Shown here piece by piece: positions 1 through 9,469 of a DNA stretch of 64,000 nucleotides. Positions within the stretch are counted from its first letter, which is position 1. Each line of letters opens with the position of its first letter. The notes below the pieces were generated by a model. The model was not told the DNA's origin, did no database searches, and saw only the letters and a list, made by a program, of their open reading frames with translations. The DNA lies in contig NZ_NGVR01000008.1 in assembly GCF_002777965.1 (NCBI RefSeq), positions 124,001-188,000 on the forward strand, read 5' to 3'. Made by a program: the position numbers and the translations under genes. Source of the stretch: Proteus columbae. Lineage in GTDB: Bacteria > Pseudomonadota > Gammaproteobacteria > Enterobacterales > Enterobacteriaceae.

Positions 1-1002
1 ACCGTCAGCAACTGAACGGCGCTCAACTAATCGTGGATGAACTTCGATTGTTTGGGCGTCTTCGCGTTTATTGACGATGCGATCAAGCAACATTGATAAT
101 GCCATCTGACCTAAACGTTCTTTTGGCTGGTGGACTGTCGTTAGTGCAGGTGTAAAATAACGTGCATTACGAATATTGTCGTAACCCACAATAGAAATAT
201 CTAAAGGAACACGCAGACCAAGTTCATCAGCAGCACAAATTGCGCCCATCGCCATCACATCACCACCACAAAAAACAGCAGTAGGGCGATGTTTTTGATT
301 TAGCATTTGGTACATGGCTTTATAACCAGATTCTGGCTCAAAATCGCCTTGTACAATCCAATCATCTTTTACTGTGATTTTTGCTTCTTCCATGGCTTTT
401 AAGAAACCTTGTAAGCGGCCACCACCTGTATTGCGTTCTAATGGGCCTGGGATAATACCAATATCACGATGACCACGCTCAATAAGGTAACGCCCCGCAA
501 TATAACCACCATGGAAAGCGTTATCGATAATGGTATCTGTAAAGTCACCACGCGCTTTGCCCCAATCCATGACAACCATTGGAATATTACGATAGCCCTC
601 TAAAAGAGTAAGAAGGTGATCGGGATATTCAGAACACATGACTAATAATCCATCAACACGTTTTTGTGCCAGCATCGCTAAATAGGCTTTTTGTTTATCG
701 AGGTTATTATGTGAATTACATAAAATCAGTGTGTAGCCTTTGCTATAACAACTATTTTCAACAGCTTCAATCACTTCAGCAAAGTAAGGAGCTTCACTGG
801 ACGTGGCTAACAGGCCAATAGATTTTGTGTGATTGACTTTTAAACTACGCGCAACGGCACTAGGCGAATAATTTAATTCTTTTATAGCGGCCCAAACTGC
901 TGCCCGTGTGTTCTCAGCAACAAAACGTGTTTTGTTGATCACATGAGAAACAGTCGTGGTTGATACGCCTGCGCGTTTTGCCACGTCTTTTATTGTTGCC
1001 AT
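1..1002 (-). CDS. purR: PurR, purine nucleotide synthesis repressor (C-terminal end outside window)
   Basis: LacI-family repressor of the purine biosynthesis regulon; it binds operators when hypoxanthine or guanine occupies the C-terminal domain. The protein begins [20 protein letters not shown], the typical LacI-family helix-turn-helix, followed by a hinge helix ([10 protein letters not shown]) and a periplasmic-binding-protein-like core ([34 protein letters not shown]). The window starts 334 codons into the gene, just after the conserved VERRSVADG segment; the E. coli protein has 341 residues, so only about seven are missing. The neighbours ynhF and sodB match the E. coli order. No frame problem is visible. 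I could not find a convincing PurR box in the upstream 268 bases. Confidence 0.96.
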   Translation of the reverse strand, partial: MATIKDVAKRAGVSTTTVSHVINKTRFVAENTRAAVWAAIKELNYSPSAVARSLKVNHTKSIGLLATSSEAPYFAEVIEAVENSCYSKGYTLILCNSHNNLDKQKAYLAMLAQKRVDGLLVMCSEYPDHLLTLLEGYRNIPMVVMDWGKARGDFTDTIIDNAFHGGYIAGRYLIERGHRDIGIIPGPLERNTGGGRLQGFLKAMEEAKITVKDDWIVQGDFEPESGYKAMYQMLNQKHRPTAVFCGGDVMAMGAICAADELGLRVPLDISIVGYDNIRNARYFTPALTTVHQPKERLGQMALSMLLDRIVNKREDAQTIEVHPRLVERRSVADG

Positions 1003-1270
1003 GGTGTGGAAAACTCCTGACCTTCATTGGTCTCTTTTATCTAATTTTATGGTTTAACTGCCAGTATAGTCATACATAGGGCAAACACTGGCAATAATTT
1101 AGCGATTAGCTGTGAATTTTGTATGATCTAGCTCAAAAGTGAAAGTATTAATCAATGTTATAAATTGTGCACTGGTCGCTATTTTAGCAAATTTTGATAT
1201 GTGATAATAATTAACCATGACAAGGTTATGGTTAAAAGTGTGTATTATAATCATTTTGAGGGAGAAATAG

Positions 1271-1354
1271 ATGGATACGGATCTGAAATTTGGTTTGAGT
1301 ACAGCAGTAGCAGCGCTTGTTATGATTGTTCTATTTTCGACTATGATGTTCTAA
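1271..1354 (+). CDS. ynhF: YnhF-like small membrane protein (27 aa)
   Basis: A 27-residue ORF starting MDTDLKFGLSTAVAAL and consisting almost wholly of one transmembrane helix. It resembles E. coli YnhF (about 29 residues, starting MSTDLKFSL), a small inner-membrane protein that lies between purR and sodB in E. coli, the same place as here. A strong ribosome binding site (GAGGGAGAAA) ends three bases before the ATG. The function of YnhF is unknown; it is reported to accumulate on stress and to keep its formyl-methionine. Short length makes sequence similarity weak on its own; the position and the DLKF motif decide the call. Confidence 0.85.
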   Translation: MDTDLKFGLSTAVAALVMIVLFSTMMF

Positions 1355-1411
1355 TCACTGCTTTATAGAATATCCGATCAATTTAAATAATAGATTATCG
1401 AATATCTGAAT

Positions 1412-1440
1412 ATAACAAAGGGCTCAAGGCCCTTTGTTAT
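1412..1440. terminator. Bidirectional hairpin between ynhF and sodB
   Basis: Twelve-base perfect stem ATAACAAAGGGC / GCCCTTTGTTAT around a five-base loop, followed by TTTTGT on the plus strand. It lies between the convergent ends of ynhF and sodB and can serve both. Confidence 0.85.
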
Positions 1441-1491
1441 TTTGTCACCAAAAATGAATCTCAATCACTCACCTTTGATTATAAAGCTCAA

Positions 1492-2070
1492 TTAAGCAAG
1501 GTTAGCTTCAACAAATGACCAGTTAACCAATGCCCAGAACTCTTCTAAATATTTAACGCGCGCATTGCGGTAGTCGATATAGTAAGCATGTTCCCATACG
1601 TCTACTGTTAACAGTGGTTTGTCTGCACCTGAAACTGGAGTTGCAGCATTAGACGTGTTAACAATTGCAACTGAACCGTCAGCTTTTTTAACTAACCAAG
1701 TCCAACCTGAACCGAAGTTTTTAGCTGCCGCGTCATTAAATTGCTTTTTGAACTCTTCAAAAGAGCCAAATGCTTTGTTGATAGCATCAGCAATTTTACC
1801 TGTTGGCGCGCCACCTGCATTTGGTGCTAAGCAGTTCCAGTAGAAAGTGTGATTCCATACTTGAGCTGCATTATTAAAGATGCCACCATCAGTAGATTTG
1901 ATGATTTCTTCTAAGGATTTGCTTTCTAAATCAGTACCTTTAACCAGATTGTTTAAATTGGTTACATAGGTTTGGTGGTGTTTGCCGTAGTGATATTCTA
2001 AAGTTTCTTTAGAGATGTGTGGCTCAAGAGCATCTAACGCATAAGGTAATTTTGGTAATTCGAAAGACAT
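1492..2070 (-). CDS. sodB: Iron superoxide dismutase SodB
   Basis: Cytoplasmic Fe-SOD, converts superoxide to O2 and H2O2. The 192-residue protein (E. coli 193) has the metal ligands His27 (EYHYGKHH), His74 (VWNHTFYW), and the Asp/His pair of DVWEHAYY, with Gln in AAQVWNH as in iron rather than manganese enzymes. The start is the ATG at 2070 (MSFELPKLPY), which matches the family and has AGGAGTACGCA in front; an in-frame extension to 2163 exists but matches nothing in the family. The bases GCAATGTC spanning the start codon are perfectly complementary to the core of the RyhB RNA encoded at 20.06 kb, so repression in iron starvation, as in E. coli, is expected. Confidence 0.98.
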   Translation of the reverse strand: MSFELPKLPYALDALEPHISKETLEYHYGKHHQTYVTNLNNLVKGTDLESKSLEEIIKSTDGGIFNNAAQVWNHTFYWNCLAPNAGGAPTGKIADAINKAFGSFEEFKKQFNDAAAKNFGSGWTWLVKKADGSVAIVNTSNAATPVSGADKPLLTVDVWEHAYYIDYRNARVKYLEEFWALVNWSFVEANLA

Positions 2071-2354
2071 TGCGTACTCCTTTAAACTATCTATTTCGGG
2101 TTTTGTGCCTGAAATCATTCCATCAAAATCATTTGAATTGATAGAATGAGGCAAATGAATCACTAAGTTGTTACTATTTTGCTAATTATTTTAACAAAAA
2201 TCTGCTGAAATAACAGCTAAATATCTTTTATCTATAGTTATAAGCCATATAGATTAATTATACTCATAAGAGTATATCCCACAGAGCAACTCGTAAAGCA
2301 GTAAAATATTGACTTTAATTAGAGCCTATATCCTCTGATTGTTGCATTTTTTGC

Positions 2355-3170
2355 TTACTCCATCACCAGTGTATACATCATTTTTATTACGACTAAGAAT
2401 AGGAATAATGCAAATATTTGGCGAACTCTCGGAATAGGTAGGCGATAAGCAACTTTTACCCCGACAGGAGCGAAGAGAATGCTGGTAATGCTTATTCCAA
2501 TAAAGGCAGGTAAATAGATAAAACCGAAGTAATAGTCATCAATATTTGTTTGATCCCAACCATAGATAATACCCATTATGGTGCCCATGGAAGCGATAAT
2601 GACACCAATCATTGAAGAGGTTGCAATACATTTACGTGTATTAAATCCCCAATGACTCAAAAGAGGAATGGTGATCGTTCCACCAGCAATACCGATAAAG
2701 CTGGATATAAAGCCAATTAAAGAGCCACCACTTGTTAATGCTGGTTTGGAAACAACAGGATCTTTCACGTTTTCAATGCGTTCTGCTTCTTTCTTTTTAG
2801 TTAATAATCCATAGATGGTATATACCATGAAAATACAGAACACGATTTGTAATATCGTGTTTGACATTTTTTGTACCAGAAATGTCCCAACAAGCATACC
2901 AATGATCGTGCCAATAGATAATAGAGGGAATTGCTGCCATAAAATGGCTTTATGTTTGTTATGGGAATACGCTGAAGATGCCGTGGAGAATATAATGACA
3001 GAGAACGAGGTAGATAGGGCTATTTTCATCACCATATCTGTTGGAATGGCTTGTTGGCTCACTACATACATAACTACCGGAACAATGATTGCACCGCCCC
3101 CTATACCAAGTAACCCAGCAAAAAAGCCAGTGATGCATCCCACTAAAAGAAACAGCAAAATCATGTCCAT
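2355..3170 (-). CDS. TauE/SafE family sulfite/anion exporter-like permease
   Basis: A 271-residue integral membrane protein of the TauE/SafE (DUF81) family. Two homologous halves each begin with a glycine-rich helix: GFFAGLLGIGGGAIIVPV near residue 15 and GFISSFIGIAGGTITIPLL near residue 155, the hallmark repeat of this family, with about eight hydrophobic segments. Members export sulfite, sulfoacetate or related organosulfur anions, but the substrate cannot be read from sequence. It lies alone between sodB and grxD, where E. coli has other genes, so it is a lineage-specific insertion in a conserved block. Another in-frame start is not needed; MDMILLFLLVG begins directly in the first helix. 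Confidence 0.88.
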   Translation of the reverse strand: MDMILLFLLVGCITGFFAGLLGIGGGAIIVPVVMYVVSQQAIPTDMVMKIALSTSFSVIIFSTASSAYSHNKHKAILWQQFPLLSIGTIIGMLVGTFLVQKMSNTILQIVFCIFMVYTIYGLLTKKKEAERIENVKDPVVSKPALTSGGSLIGFISSFIGIAGGTITIPLLSHWGFNTRKCIATSSMIGVIIASMGTIMGIIYGWDQTNIDDYYFGFIYLPAFIGISITSILFAPVGVKVAYRLPIPRVRQIFALFLFLVVIKMMYTLVME

Positions 3171-3620
3171 AGTTAATACTCATCAAGGTTTATAACAAAC
3201 CCATTTATATACATTATATCCTTTTAATAAAGTAGCGTTTTATCTTAATGTATAGATTATGAAATTTAATGTATTGATTTTGATATGAAAGTTATTTTTT
3301 TCTTCTAACTTCTTTAATATAAAGGATATCGAGCTAATTTTAGTCATAGAAAAACACCCTAAAGCTGGTGTCTAACTTTTGGAGTGCAGTTCAGGTGAAA
3401 TAATAAGATAAAAAGTGCTCATAAACATCTGTAACGTATTGATTTATTTTTTTATGTTTTATTGTGTATTTTCTCTCAATGATCTCGTAATTTAATGCCA
3501 ACGTATTGTTTTATATTGAGAACTAAACTTATATAGAGGTTTCTAATATAAAGTGGTATTCTTCTTCCATGTTTTCTCCTATAAAGCATATCGAATATAA
3601 AAGGCTGTAAGGACTTACAA
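3171..3620. other. AT-rich intergenic region between permease and grxD
   Basis: About 450 bases without a credible gene. It must hold the divergent promoters of the TauE/SafE gene and grxD. The grxD ribosome binding site AAGGA is at its right end. I see no clear operator, and short reading frames here lack ribosome binding sites. Confidence 0.5.
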
Positions 3621-3959
3621 ATGACGACTATTGAAAAAATTGAACGCCAGATCAATGAAAACCCAATTATTTTATACATGAAAGGTTCACCAAAATTACC
3701 AAGTTGTGGTTTTTCTGCTCAGGCAGTTCAAGCTATCTCTGCTTGTGGTGAGCGTTTTGCGTATGTTGATATCTTGCAAAACCCAGATATTCGTGCAGAA
3801 TTACCAAAATATGCACACTGGCCAACCTTCCCACAATTATGGGTAGATGGTGAATTAGTCGGTGGATGTGACATTATTTTAGAAATGTATCAGCGCGGTG
3901 AGTTACAGAAGTTATTAAAAGAGACCGCTGATAAATATCGTGGTGAAGAAGCACAATAA
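3621..3959 (+). CDS. grxD: Monothiol glutaredoxin 4 (Grx4)
   Basis: 112-residue CGFS-type glutaredoxin that binds and transfers [2Fe-2S] clusters as a dimer with glutathione, and partners with BolA-type proteins. The active site SCGFS lies near residue 29, followed by the cis-proline segment (HWPTFPQLWV) and the GG-C-D motif (LVGGCDIILEM) that contact glutathione. Start ATG is preceded by AAGGACTTACAA. It is near sodB and rnt as in E. coli, although lhr, which separates rnt and grxD in E. coli, is missing. A strong terminator follows. Confidence 0.97.
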   Translation: MTTIEKIERQINENPIILYMKGSPKLPSCGFSAQAVQAISACGERFAYVDILQNPDIRAELPKYAHWPTFPQLWVDGELVGGCDIILEMYQRGELQKLLKETADKYRGEEAQ

Positions 3960-4012
3960 TTAATTTTTATTGTTTCGGTATTGAAACGCATAAAAATAAT
4001 GAGATCTTCGAT

Positions 4013-4046
4013 AAAAAAGCCAGTTCATCATTGAACTGGCTTTTTT
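4013..4046. terminator. Terminator between grxD and rnt
   Basis: Fifteen-base perfect stem: A6 followed by GCCAGTTCA, loop TCAT, then TGAACTGGC followed by T6. Symmetric A/T runs let it end both the grxD (plus) and rnt (minus) transcripts. Confidence 0.93.
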
Positions 4047-4081
4047 CTGCTATTCATAAATGTATCAGCGAAATCATAGCT

Positions 4082-4720
4082 TCAAGGTGTAGGTAATGGC
4101 CATCCACCCAATTTTTTCCAACGGTTAACTAACTCACAAAAAAGTAATGATGTGCGATTAGTATCGTATAACGCACCATGCGCTAATTTGCTATCAAAGG
4201 GAATGCCAGCAGTAATGCAGGCTTTAGCCAAAATTGTCTGCCCTAATACCAATCCACTTAAAGCCGCTGTATCAAAGGTGGCGAAAGGGTGAAAAGGATT
4301 ACGTTTTAATCCAGCACGTTCAGCAGCAGCCATTACAAAGCTGTGATCAAAATTTGCATTATGAGCGACAATAATAGCGCGATTACAATCTGCATCTTTC
4401 ATTCCTTTGCGTACCATTTTAAAAATGGCATGAAAGGCTTCATATTCACTGACTGCGCCACGTAAAGGATTGGTTGGATCAATACCTGTAAATTCTAAGG
4501 CTGCCGGCTCTAAATTAGCCCCTTCAAAGGGATCAACATGAAAATGTAATGTGTTATCAGGTTTTAGCCAACCTTGCTCATCCATTTTGAGTGTAATGGC
4601 GGCGATTTCAAGTAAACCGTCTGTTTTCGCATTAAATCCACCTGTTTCAACATCAATGACAACAGGGTAGTAACCCCGAAAACGGTTACAAAGCTTATTG
4701 GGATTATTTATATCAGGCAT
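4082..4720 (-). CDS. rnt: Ribonuclease T
   Basis: DEDD-family 3'-5' exonuclease that trims tRNA CCA ends and matures 5S/23S rRNA 3' ends. The 212-residue protein (E. coli 215) shows Exo I ([20 protein letters not shown]), Exo II (HNANFDHSF) and Exo III ([10 protein letters not shown]) motifs in order, so all acidic metal ligands are present. It lies downstream of gloA in the same direction, 95 bases apart with a hairpin between them, as in the E. coli gloA-rnt pair. Confidence 0.97.
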   Translation of the reverse strand: MPDINNPNKLCNRFRGYYPVVIDVETGGFNAKTDGLLEIAAITLKMDEQGWLKPDNTLHFHVDPFEGANLEPAALEFTGIDPTNPLRGAVSEYEAFHAIFKMVRKGMKDADCNRAIIVAHNANFDHSFVMAAAERAGLKRNPFHPFATFDTAALSGLVLGQTILAKACITAGIPFDSKLAHGALYDTNRTSLLFCELVNRWKKLGGWPLPTP

Positions 4721-4774
4721 TAAGTTGTACTTATCCGATAAAAATAGAATATCGGAAATTGATAATCAGTAAGG

Positions 4775-4803
4775 CCAGAAAGATACACATGTTATCTTTC
4801 TGG
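4775..4803. other. Hairpin between gloA and rnt
   Basis: Eleven-base perfect stem CCAGAAAGATA / TATCTTTCTGG just after the gloA stop codon. On the minus strand no T-run follows, so it may protect the 3' end or set expression of rnt relative to gloA rather than terminate outright. Confidence 0.6.
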
Positions 4804-4815
4804 TTTTAATAAAAA

Positions 4816-5223
4816 TTAGTTACCTAGAGCGTGACTTGCACTTTTGTTTTCGATGAGCTCAATTTTATATCCATCAGGATCTTCAACAAAAGCAATAATT
4901 GTTGAGCCACCTTTTACTGGACCTGCATCACGGGTAACGTTACCGCCAGCTTGGCGAATGGCTTCACAGGTTGCAGCAACATCATCAACACCTAATGCCA
5001 CATGCCCAAAAGCGGTTCCCATTTCGTAGCTGTTTACACCCCAGTTATAGGTTAATTCGATAACCGCACCAGTGCTTTCATCACCATAACCAACAAAAGC
5101 TAACGAGTATTTATATTCCTCATTCTCGCTAGTGCGTAGAAGTTGCATACCTAAAACCTTGGTATAAAAGTCGATAGAACGTTGTAAATCGCCCACACGG
5201 ATCATGGTATGAAGTACTCGCAT
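4816..5223 (-). CDS. gloA: Glyoxalase I (lactoylglutathione lyase)
   Basis: Isomerises the methylglyoxal-glutathione hemithioacetal to S-lactoylglutathione in the cytoplasm. The 135-residue protein has the four metal ligands of the Ni-dependent bacterial enzyme: His5 (RVLHTMIRV), Glu in VIELTYNWG, His in [10 protein letters not shown] and Glu in YKIELIENK. Length equals that of E. coli GloA (135). Upstream of rnt in the same orientation. The coding sequence has normal codon use for the window. Confidence 0.97.
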   Translation of the reverse strand: MRVLHTMIRVGDLQRSIDFYTKVLGMQLLRTSENEEYKYSLAFVGYGDESTGAVIELTYNWGVNSYEMGTAFGHVALGVDDVAATCEAIRQAGGNVTRDAGPVKGGSTIIAFVEDPDGYKIELIENKSASHALGN

Positions 5224-5407
5224 ATAAACCTCTTGTGTTTTTTAATGATTAAACCCTACAGTTAAACTGATGGCAGAGTACTATAACGCGTTAAAGCCCT
5301 AAAGTTCAATTTTACTGCGCCTTTAACAGTTCAATAATTCATGTTGTGCAGATAATATCTCTATTAACTATACTCTATTGTAACAAACAATAGGGAGGGA
5401 AAATCAA

Positions 5408-5647
5408 ATGCAAGAACAATTAGAATTTTTTGATATTCCTAGTCCTTGTATTGGGCGTTGTGAAATGAATGCGCAAGGATATTGCGTTGGGTGCTATCGC
5501 AGTCGCCAAGAGCGGTTTAATTGGTCAATAATGAGTCAACAAGAGAAAAGAAATATATTACGACTTTGTCAGCAACGTTATTTAAGAGCATTAAAAAAAT
5601 CGGGTTCTTCAATTGAAAAAGAGAATGACCAACTCAATTTATTTTAA
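5408..5647 (+). CDS. ydhL: YdhL-like DUF1289 protein
   Basis: A 79-residue DUF1289 protein with the cysteine pattern SPCIGRCEMNAQGYCVGCYRS (metal-binding candidate; three to four Cys) near residues 13-32, followed by the conserved QQEKRNILRLCQQR helix. E. coli YdhL has the same length and also lies upstream of gloA. Function unknown. Ribosome binding site AGGGAGGGAAAATCAA precedes the ATG. Confidence 0.88.
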   Translation: MQEQLEFFDIPSPCIGRCEMNAQGYCVGCYRSRQERFNWSIMSQQEKRNILRLCQQRYLRALKKSGSSIEKENDQLNLF

Positions 5648-6098
5648 ATGTGCTACTTATTTTTTAATATTAAAATAATAATTAACTATCTTTTTAATTC
5701 ATTATTGTTATTTATTGTAGTCATGTCGTTTATTATTTTTTCTTTATTAATATAAAGTTATAACTTTATATGTGTTACCACTCTATTTTATTTGTAATCA
5801 ATTGATAAAAATGATTTTTTTCTTGACTTTAGTGTTGATTTTAAAATAATAATAATTATTATGTAAAAAAATATAGATTAGTTTTTATAACAAGGTTATT
5901 CTTTATGAACTTTCGTTGATAGAAAGAAATGCTTTAATTATATCTGGAAAATAATTACTTATCTAATAAATGGGATTATAACTATATTAGTTATTAAAGG
6001 TAATGTTTTAATTAAAAAGAATAGGTAAATATTGTATTAAAAATGAATATCTAAACTTTGTAATAAGTTGACTGAAAATGCTAATTAAGGAGAGATAA
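5648..6098. other. AT-rich upstream region of slyA
   Basis: About 450 bases, very AT-rich, with no credible gene. It must carry the slyA promoter; runs such as the A/T tracts around 5800-5880 would suit H-NS binding, which SlyA is known to antagonise, but no defined site can be called. No terminator for ydhL is evident. Confidence 0.5.
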
Positions 6099-6527
6099 GT
6101 GGAATCAACATTAGGAGCTGATTTAGCGCGTTTAGTTCGATTATGGCGTGCTTTAATTGATCATCGTCTCAAACCATTAAAATTAACCCAAACCCACTGG
6201 GTTACTTTGTACAATATCAGCCAATTACCTCCAGAGCAGTCACAAATCCAATTGGCAAAAGCAATAGGAATCGAGCAACCATCTTTAGTGAGAACCTTAG
6301 ATCAACTGGAAGAAAAAAAACTGATATGTCGGCATACATGTGCAAATGATCGTAGAGCAAAACGTATAAAATTAACAAAAGAATCTGAGCCTTTTATTAA
6401 TGAGGTTTATGCTGTTATAGAAAAAACAAGAAAAGAAATATTAGGTGGCATCCAACTAGACGAAATCGAAAGGTTAATAGGTACAATTCAAAAATTAGAA
6501 AAAAATATAAATAGGTTAAATGACTAA
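6099..6527 (+). CDS. slyA: SlyA, MarR-family transcriptional regulator
   Basis: Dimeric winged-helix regulator that counteracts H-NS silencing of envelope and virulence genes. The 142-residue protein begins [20 protein letters not shown], continues through [16 protein letters not shown], the recognition helix region ([21 protein letters not shown]) and the wing ([13 protein letters not shown]), all typical of SlyA. The start codon is GTG, preceded by AAGGAGAGATAA. It is convergent with slyB, as in E. coli. Confidence 0.96.
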   Translation: MESTLGADLARLVRLWRALIDHRLKPLKLTQTHWVTLYNISQLPPEQSQIQLAKAIGIEQPSLVRTLDQLEEKKLICRHTCANDRRAKRIKLTKESEPFINEVYAVIEKTRKEILGGIQLDEIERLIGTIQKLEKNINRLND

Positions 6528-6797
6528 TAATTTCAAATTTAATATATATTCTATTTAAATAATATTAATGACATGATGATAACTATACTCTAAATAATTC
6601 AATGTTCAGCTAGATAACAAGTGAATGAGTCACTAGGGATATATAAAATATATAACTGGTGCGAGTAAACGATATCAACAACACTGAAATTTTGAATGTG
6701 GCGAGTATATAACAAAAATCATTATATAGTCCTAAATTTAATAATTAGATTATATATTCGCTTTCTCTTTAGGTTACTTATTATTGAGTCATAAAAT
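6528..6797. other. Intergenic region 3' of slyA
   Basis: Low-complexity AT-rich spacer between the convergent slyA and slyB. I see no gene or clear structure apart from the terminator at its right end. Confidence 0.45.
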
Positions 6798-6827
6798 AAA
6801 ACAGGCAACTTTAATGTTGCCTGTTTT
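6798..6827. terminator. Terminator of slyB / slyA
   Basis: Perfect 12-base stem AAAACAGGCAAC / GTTGCCTGTTTT with a six-base loop, A- and T-runs on both sides, immediately after the slyB stop; usable in both directions. Confidence 0.92.
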
Positions 6828-6838
6828 TTTGTTGCTAA

Positions 6839-7306
6839 TTAGCGAGGAGAAACAGTTAAGTTATTTCCATTACCAATAACTGCAACACGTTGACCTTGAC
6901 TATAAACAGTATTATCTGCTTTTTGAACGATAGCGACAGTTTTACCACTATCTAAACGAACTTCAATTTGAACACCTTTAGTCGTATTTAAAGCACCTTG
7001 TGCTTGTTGTCCTGCCATACCACCGGCAATTGCACCCGCTGCTGTTGCAAGGTTACGACCAGTACCACCACCCACCGTGTTACCTAACATACCGCCGAGA
7101 ACAGCACCACCGATAGCGCCTAAAATATTCTCATCGCTACCTGCTTGAATATTCACTGCACGCACAGAAACCACTGTACCATAAGTAATATTTTGAGCTT
7201 GTTTTGCTTGGCTTGCGGTGTAAGTGTCACCAGATAGTGAATTTGTATTCACACAACCAGTAAGTACAGTCATTGTGAAAAGACCAATAAGTAAATGCTT
7301 AAACAT
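6839..7306 (-). CDS. slyB: SlyB outer-membrane lipoprotein
   Basis: 155-residue lipoprotein of the Pcp/SlyB family. The signal peptide ends in lipobox LTGC (Cys near residue 17). The central part is rich in glycine (AIGGAVLGGMLGNTVGGGTGRN, split here by a GxxxG pattern), the glycine-zipper motif of the family. In Salmonella and E. coli SlyB is PhoP-controlled and shields outer-membrane proteins under stress. The ATG at 7306 is chosen because AGGAG lies five bases in front and it gives the E. coli length; a GTG six bases upstream overlaps that ribosome binding site. Divergent from anmK. Confidence 0.93.
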   Translation of the reverse strand: MFKHLLIGLFTMTVLTGCVNTNSLSGDTYTASQAKQAQNITYGTVVSVRAVNIQAGSDENILGAIGGAVLGGMLGNTVGGGTGRNLATAAGAIAGGMAGQQAQGALNTTKGVQIEVRLDSGKTVAIVQKADNTVYSQGQRVAVIGNGNNLTVSPR

Positions 7307-7527
7307 AGTCACTCCTAAAGAAAACCTGAGGTAAATTGCCCAGATTATACCAATGTTATCTAGTATCAGTTATAGCTCGTTTTTTGCGTATGTCGACACT
7401 GATTTTAATAATATATAGCTTACTATATAGTAAAGGCCGATAGTAAAAACAGAAGAGATTTCTGAAAAAAGAGAATATAACATTATATGTTAAAAATTTG
7501 CATCATCTTGATTATAAGGAAAAGAAC

Positions 7528-8640
7528 ATGATAGCAGGGCGGTACATTGGCGTGATGTCTGGCACAAGCTTAGATGGTGTTGATGTTGTATTAGCTGCAA
7601 TCAATAATAAGTTCGTTGCACAACAAGAAAATCACTTTCTGCCTTATCCACAAAATCTACGCCAACGAATTTTAGCTGTTTGCCAAGGGCAATCTACTAC
7701 CTTGCATGAAATCGGCCTATTAGATGCCCAATTGGGTGAACTTTATGCGCAAGCAATTATAGAGTTACTTGCAAAAGTAAAACTTAGCGCGAGCGATATC
7801 ACGGCGATAGGGTGTCATGGGCAAACCGTTTGGCATGAACCAGAAAGTGATATGCCATTTACTATGCAAATTGGCGACAATAACCGTGTTGCTGCACTAA
7901 CAGGAATTACGACGGTTGGTGATTTTCGTCGCAGAGATATTGCTTATGGCGGACAAGGCGCACCTTTAGTACCCGCTTTTCATCTTGCCGTGTTAGGACA
8001 CTCTATTGAAAAACGGATTATTTTAAATATTGGTGGTATTGCCAATATCTCATTGTTATTACCCGGTATTGCAGTTAAAGGCTACGATACGGGGCCAGGA
8101 AATATGCTATTAGATAGCTGGAATTGGATCCATAATCAAACACCCTATGATGATAATGGCAAATGGGCCGCTACCGGTACTGTAAACCCAATTTTATTGA
8201 AAGATATGCTTTCAGATCCTTACTTTTCGCGTTCAGCACCTAAAAGTACAGGGAGAGAATATTTCAATACACAATGGTTAAATTACCATTTAGCAAGAGT
8301 ACCTAATGTTTTTCCTGAAGATGTACAAGCAACTCTAGTTGAATTAACCGCGATAAGTATTGTGCAACAGATCCAATTAAACGGTGGATGTGAACGTTTA
8401 CTCGTTTGTGGTGGTGGGGCGCGAAATGGGCAAATTATGCATCGTTTAGCTTCATTATTACCGGGTACAGAAGTCGCAACAACGGATAAATATGGTTTAA
8501 GTGGCGATGATATGGAAGCGTTGGCATTTGCTTGGTTAGCCGCGCGTACTATTGCAAATGAATCAGGGAATTTGCCTTCTGTAACAGGGGCATCAAGAGA
8601 AACCGTTTTAGGGGCGATTTACCCTACAAATCCTCGTTAA
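7528..8640 (+). CDS. anmK: Anhydro-N-acetylmuramic acid kinase
   Basis: Cytoplasmic peptidoglycan-recycling kinase: hydrolyses 1,6-anhydro-MurNAc and phosphorylates it to MurNAc-6-P. The 370-residue product (E. coli 369) starts [19 protein letters not shown], the ATP-binding signature, followed by [26 protein letters not shown] and a second phosphate-binding segment ([13 protein letters not shown]). Start ATG at 7528 has AAGGAAAAG in front and fits the family; an in-frame TTG 30 bases upstream does not. Followed 43 bases on by pdxH, so the two may be co-transcribed. Confidence 0.96.
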   Translation: MIAGRYIGVMSGTSLDGVDVVLAAINNKFVAQQENHFLPYPQNLRQRILAVCQGQSTTLHEIGLLDAQLGELYAQAIIELLAKVKLSASDITAIGCHGQTVWHEPESDMPFTMQIGDNNRVAALTGITTVGDFRRRDIAYGGQGAPLVPAFHLAVLGHSIEKRIILNIGGIANISLLLPGIAVKGYDTGPGNMLLDSWNWIHNQTPYDDNGKWAATGTVNPILLKDMLSDPYFSRSAPKSTGREYFNTQWLNYHLARVPNVFPEDVQATLVELTAISIVQQIQLNGGCERLLVCGGGARNGQIMHRLASLLPGTEVATTDKYGLSGDDMEALAFAWLAARTIANESGNLPSVTGASRETVLGAIYPTNPR

Positions 8641-8683
8641 GCGTGATATGCTGAACGCAGTTTCTCAAAAGAGAGAGTGAAAA

Positions 8684-9337
8684 ATGACAGAACTTGATTT
8701 TATTGATGTTGCAGATTTACGCCGCGAATATATGAACGGTGGACTACGACGTCATGAATTAACTGAACAGCCATTAGTTTTATTTGAAAAGTGGCTAAAA
8801 CAGGCTTGTGAAGCGCGTTTGAGTGATCCTACTGCCATGTGTGTTGCAACTGTTGATGAAAATGGGCAGCCTTACCAACGCATCGTATTATTAAAACATT
8901 TCGATGAACATGGCTTAGTCTTTTACACCAACTTGGGCAGTCGCAAGGCGAGTCATTTAGAACACAATCAACGAGTTAGCTTATTATTCCCGTGGTATCC
9001 CTTAGAAAGGCAAGTTTGTTTTTTAGGAAAAGCTGAAAAACTTTCTCCTATTGAAGTCATTAAATATTTCCATAGTCGCCCTAAAGATAGCCAAATTGCA
9101 GCATGGGCTTCCCAACAGTCTTCTCGCATTTCCGCAAGAGGCGTGTTAGAAAGCAAGTTTCTAGAATTAAAACAGAAATTCCAAAATGGAGAAGTGCCAT
9201 TACCGAGTTTCTGGGGTGGATATCGTGTAACATTTGATTCTGTTGAATTTTGGCAAGGACGAGAAAATCGTCTACACGATCGCTTTATCTACCAAAAATC
9301 ACCACAAGGATGGGACATTGAGCGATTAGCACCTTAA
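8684..9337 (+). CDS. pdxH: Pyridoxamine 5'-phosphate oxidase
   Basis: FMN enzyme that oxidises pyridoxine/pyridoxamine 5'-phosphate to PLP. The 217-residue protein has [18 protein letters not shown] and [11 protein letters not shown] (FMN binding), [11 protein letters not shown], and the C-terminal signature segment [12 protein letters not shown] with WDIERLAP at the end, all hallmarks of PdxH. Ribosome binding site GAGAGAGTGAAAA. Together with pdxY downstream of tyrS it forms the vitamin B6 group pdxH-tyrS-pdxY known from E. coli. Confidence 0.97.
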   Translation: MTELDFIDVADLRREYMNGGLRRHELTEQPLVLFEKWLKQACEARLSDPTAMCVATVDENGQPYQRIVLLKHFDEHGLVFYTNLGSRKASHLEHNQRVSLLFPWYPLERQVCFLGKAEKLSPIEVIKYFHSRPKDSQIAAWASQQSSRISARGVLESKFLELKQKFQNGEVPLPSFWGGYRVTFDSVEFWQGRENRLHDRFIYQKSPQGWDIERLAP

Positions 9338-9469
9338 TAGAGTGTTAATAAATTTGCTTCAAAAAGTCTTTTTCTACTGGTACTTAATGTAGTGGCGCTT
9401 TATGCTATACCACTTGTGTTTCACTTATATTTTAAATAGACAAAAAACAATAAACCGATGGAGTCATTG

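Noticed and set aside
1003-1270. PurR operator upstream of purR
   Set aside because: No stretch resembles ACGCAAACGTTTNCGT closely enough.
2071-2163. N-terminal extension of SodB
   Set aside because: The extra 31 codons match nothing in the Fe-SOD family, and the ATG at 2070 has a proper ribosome binding site.
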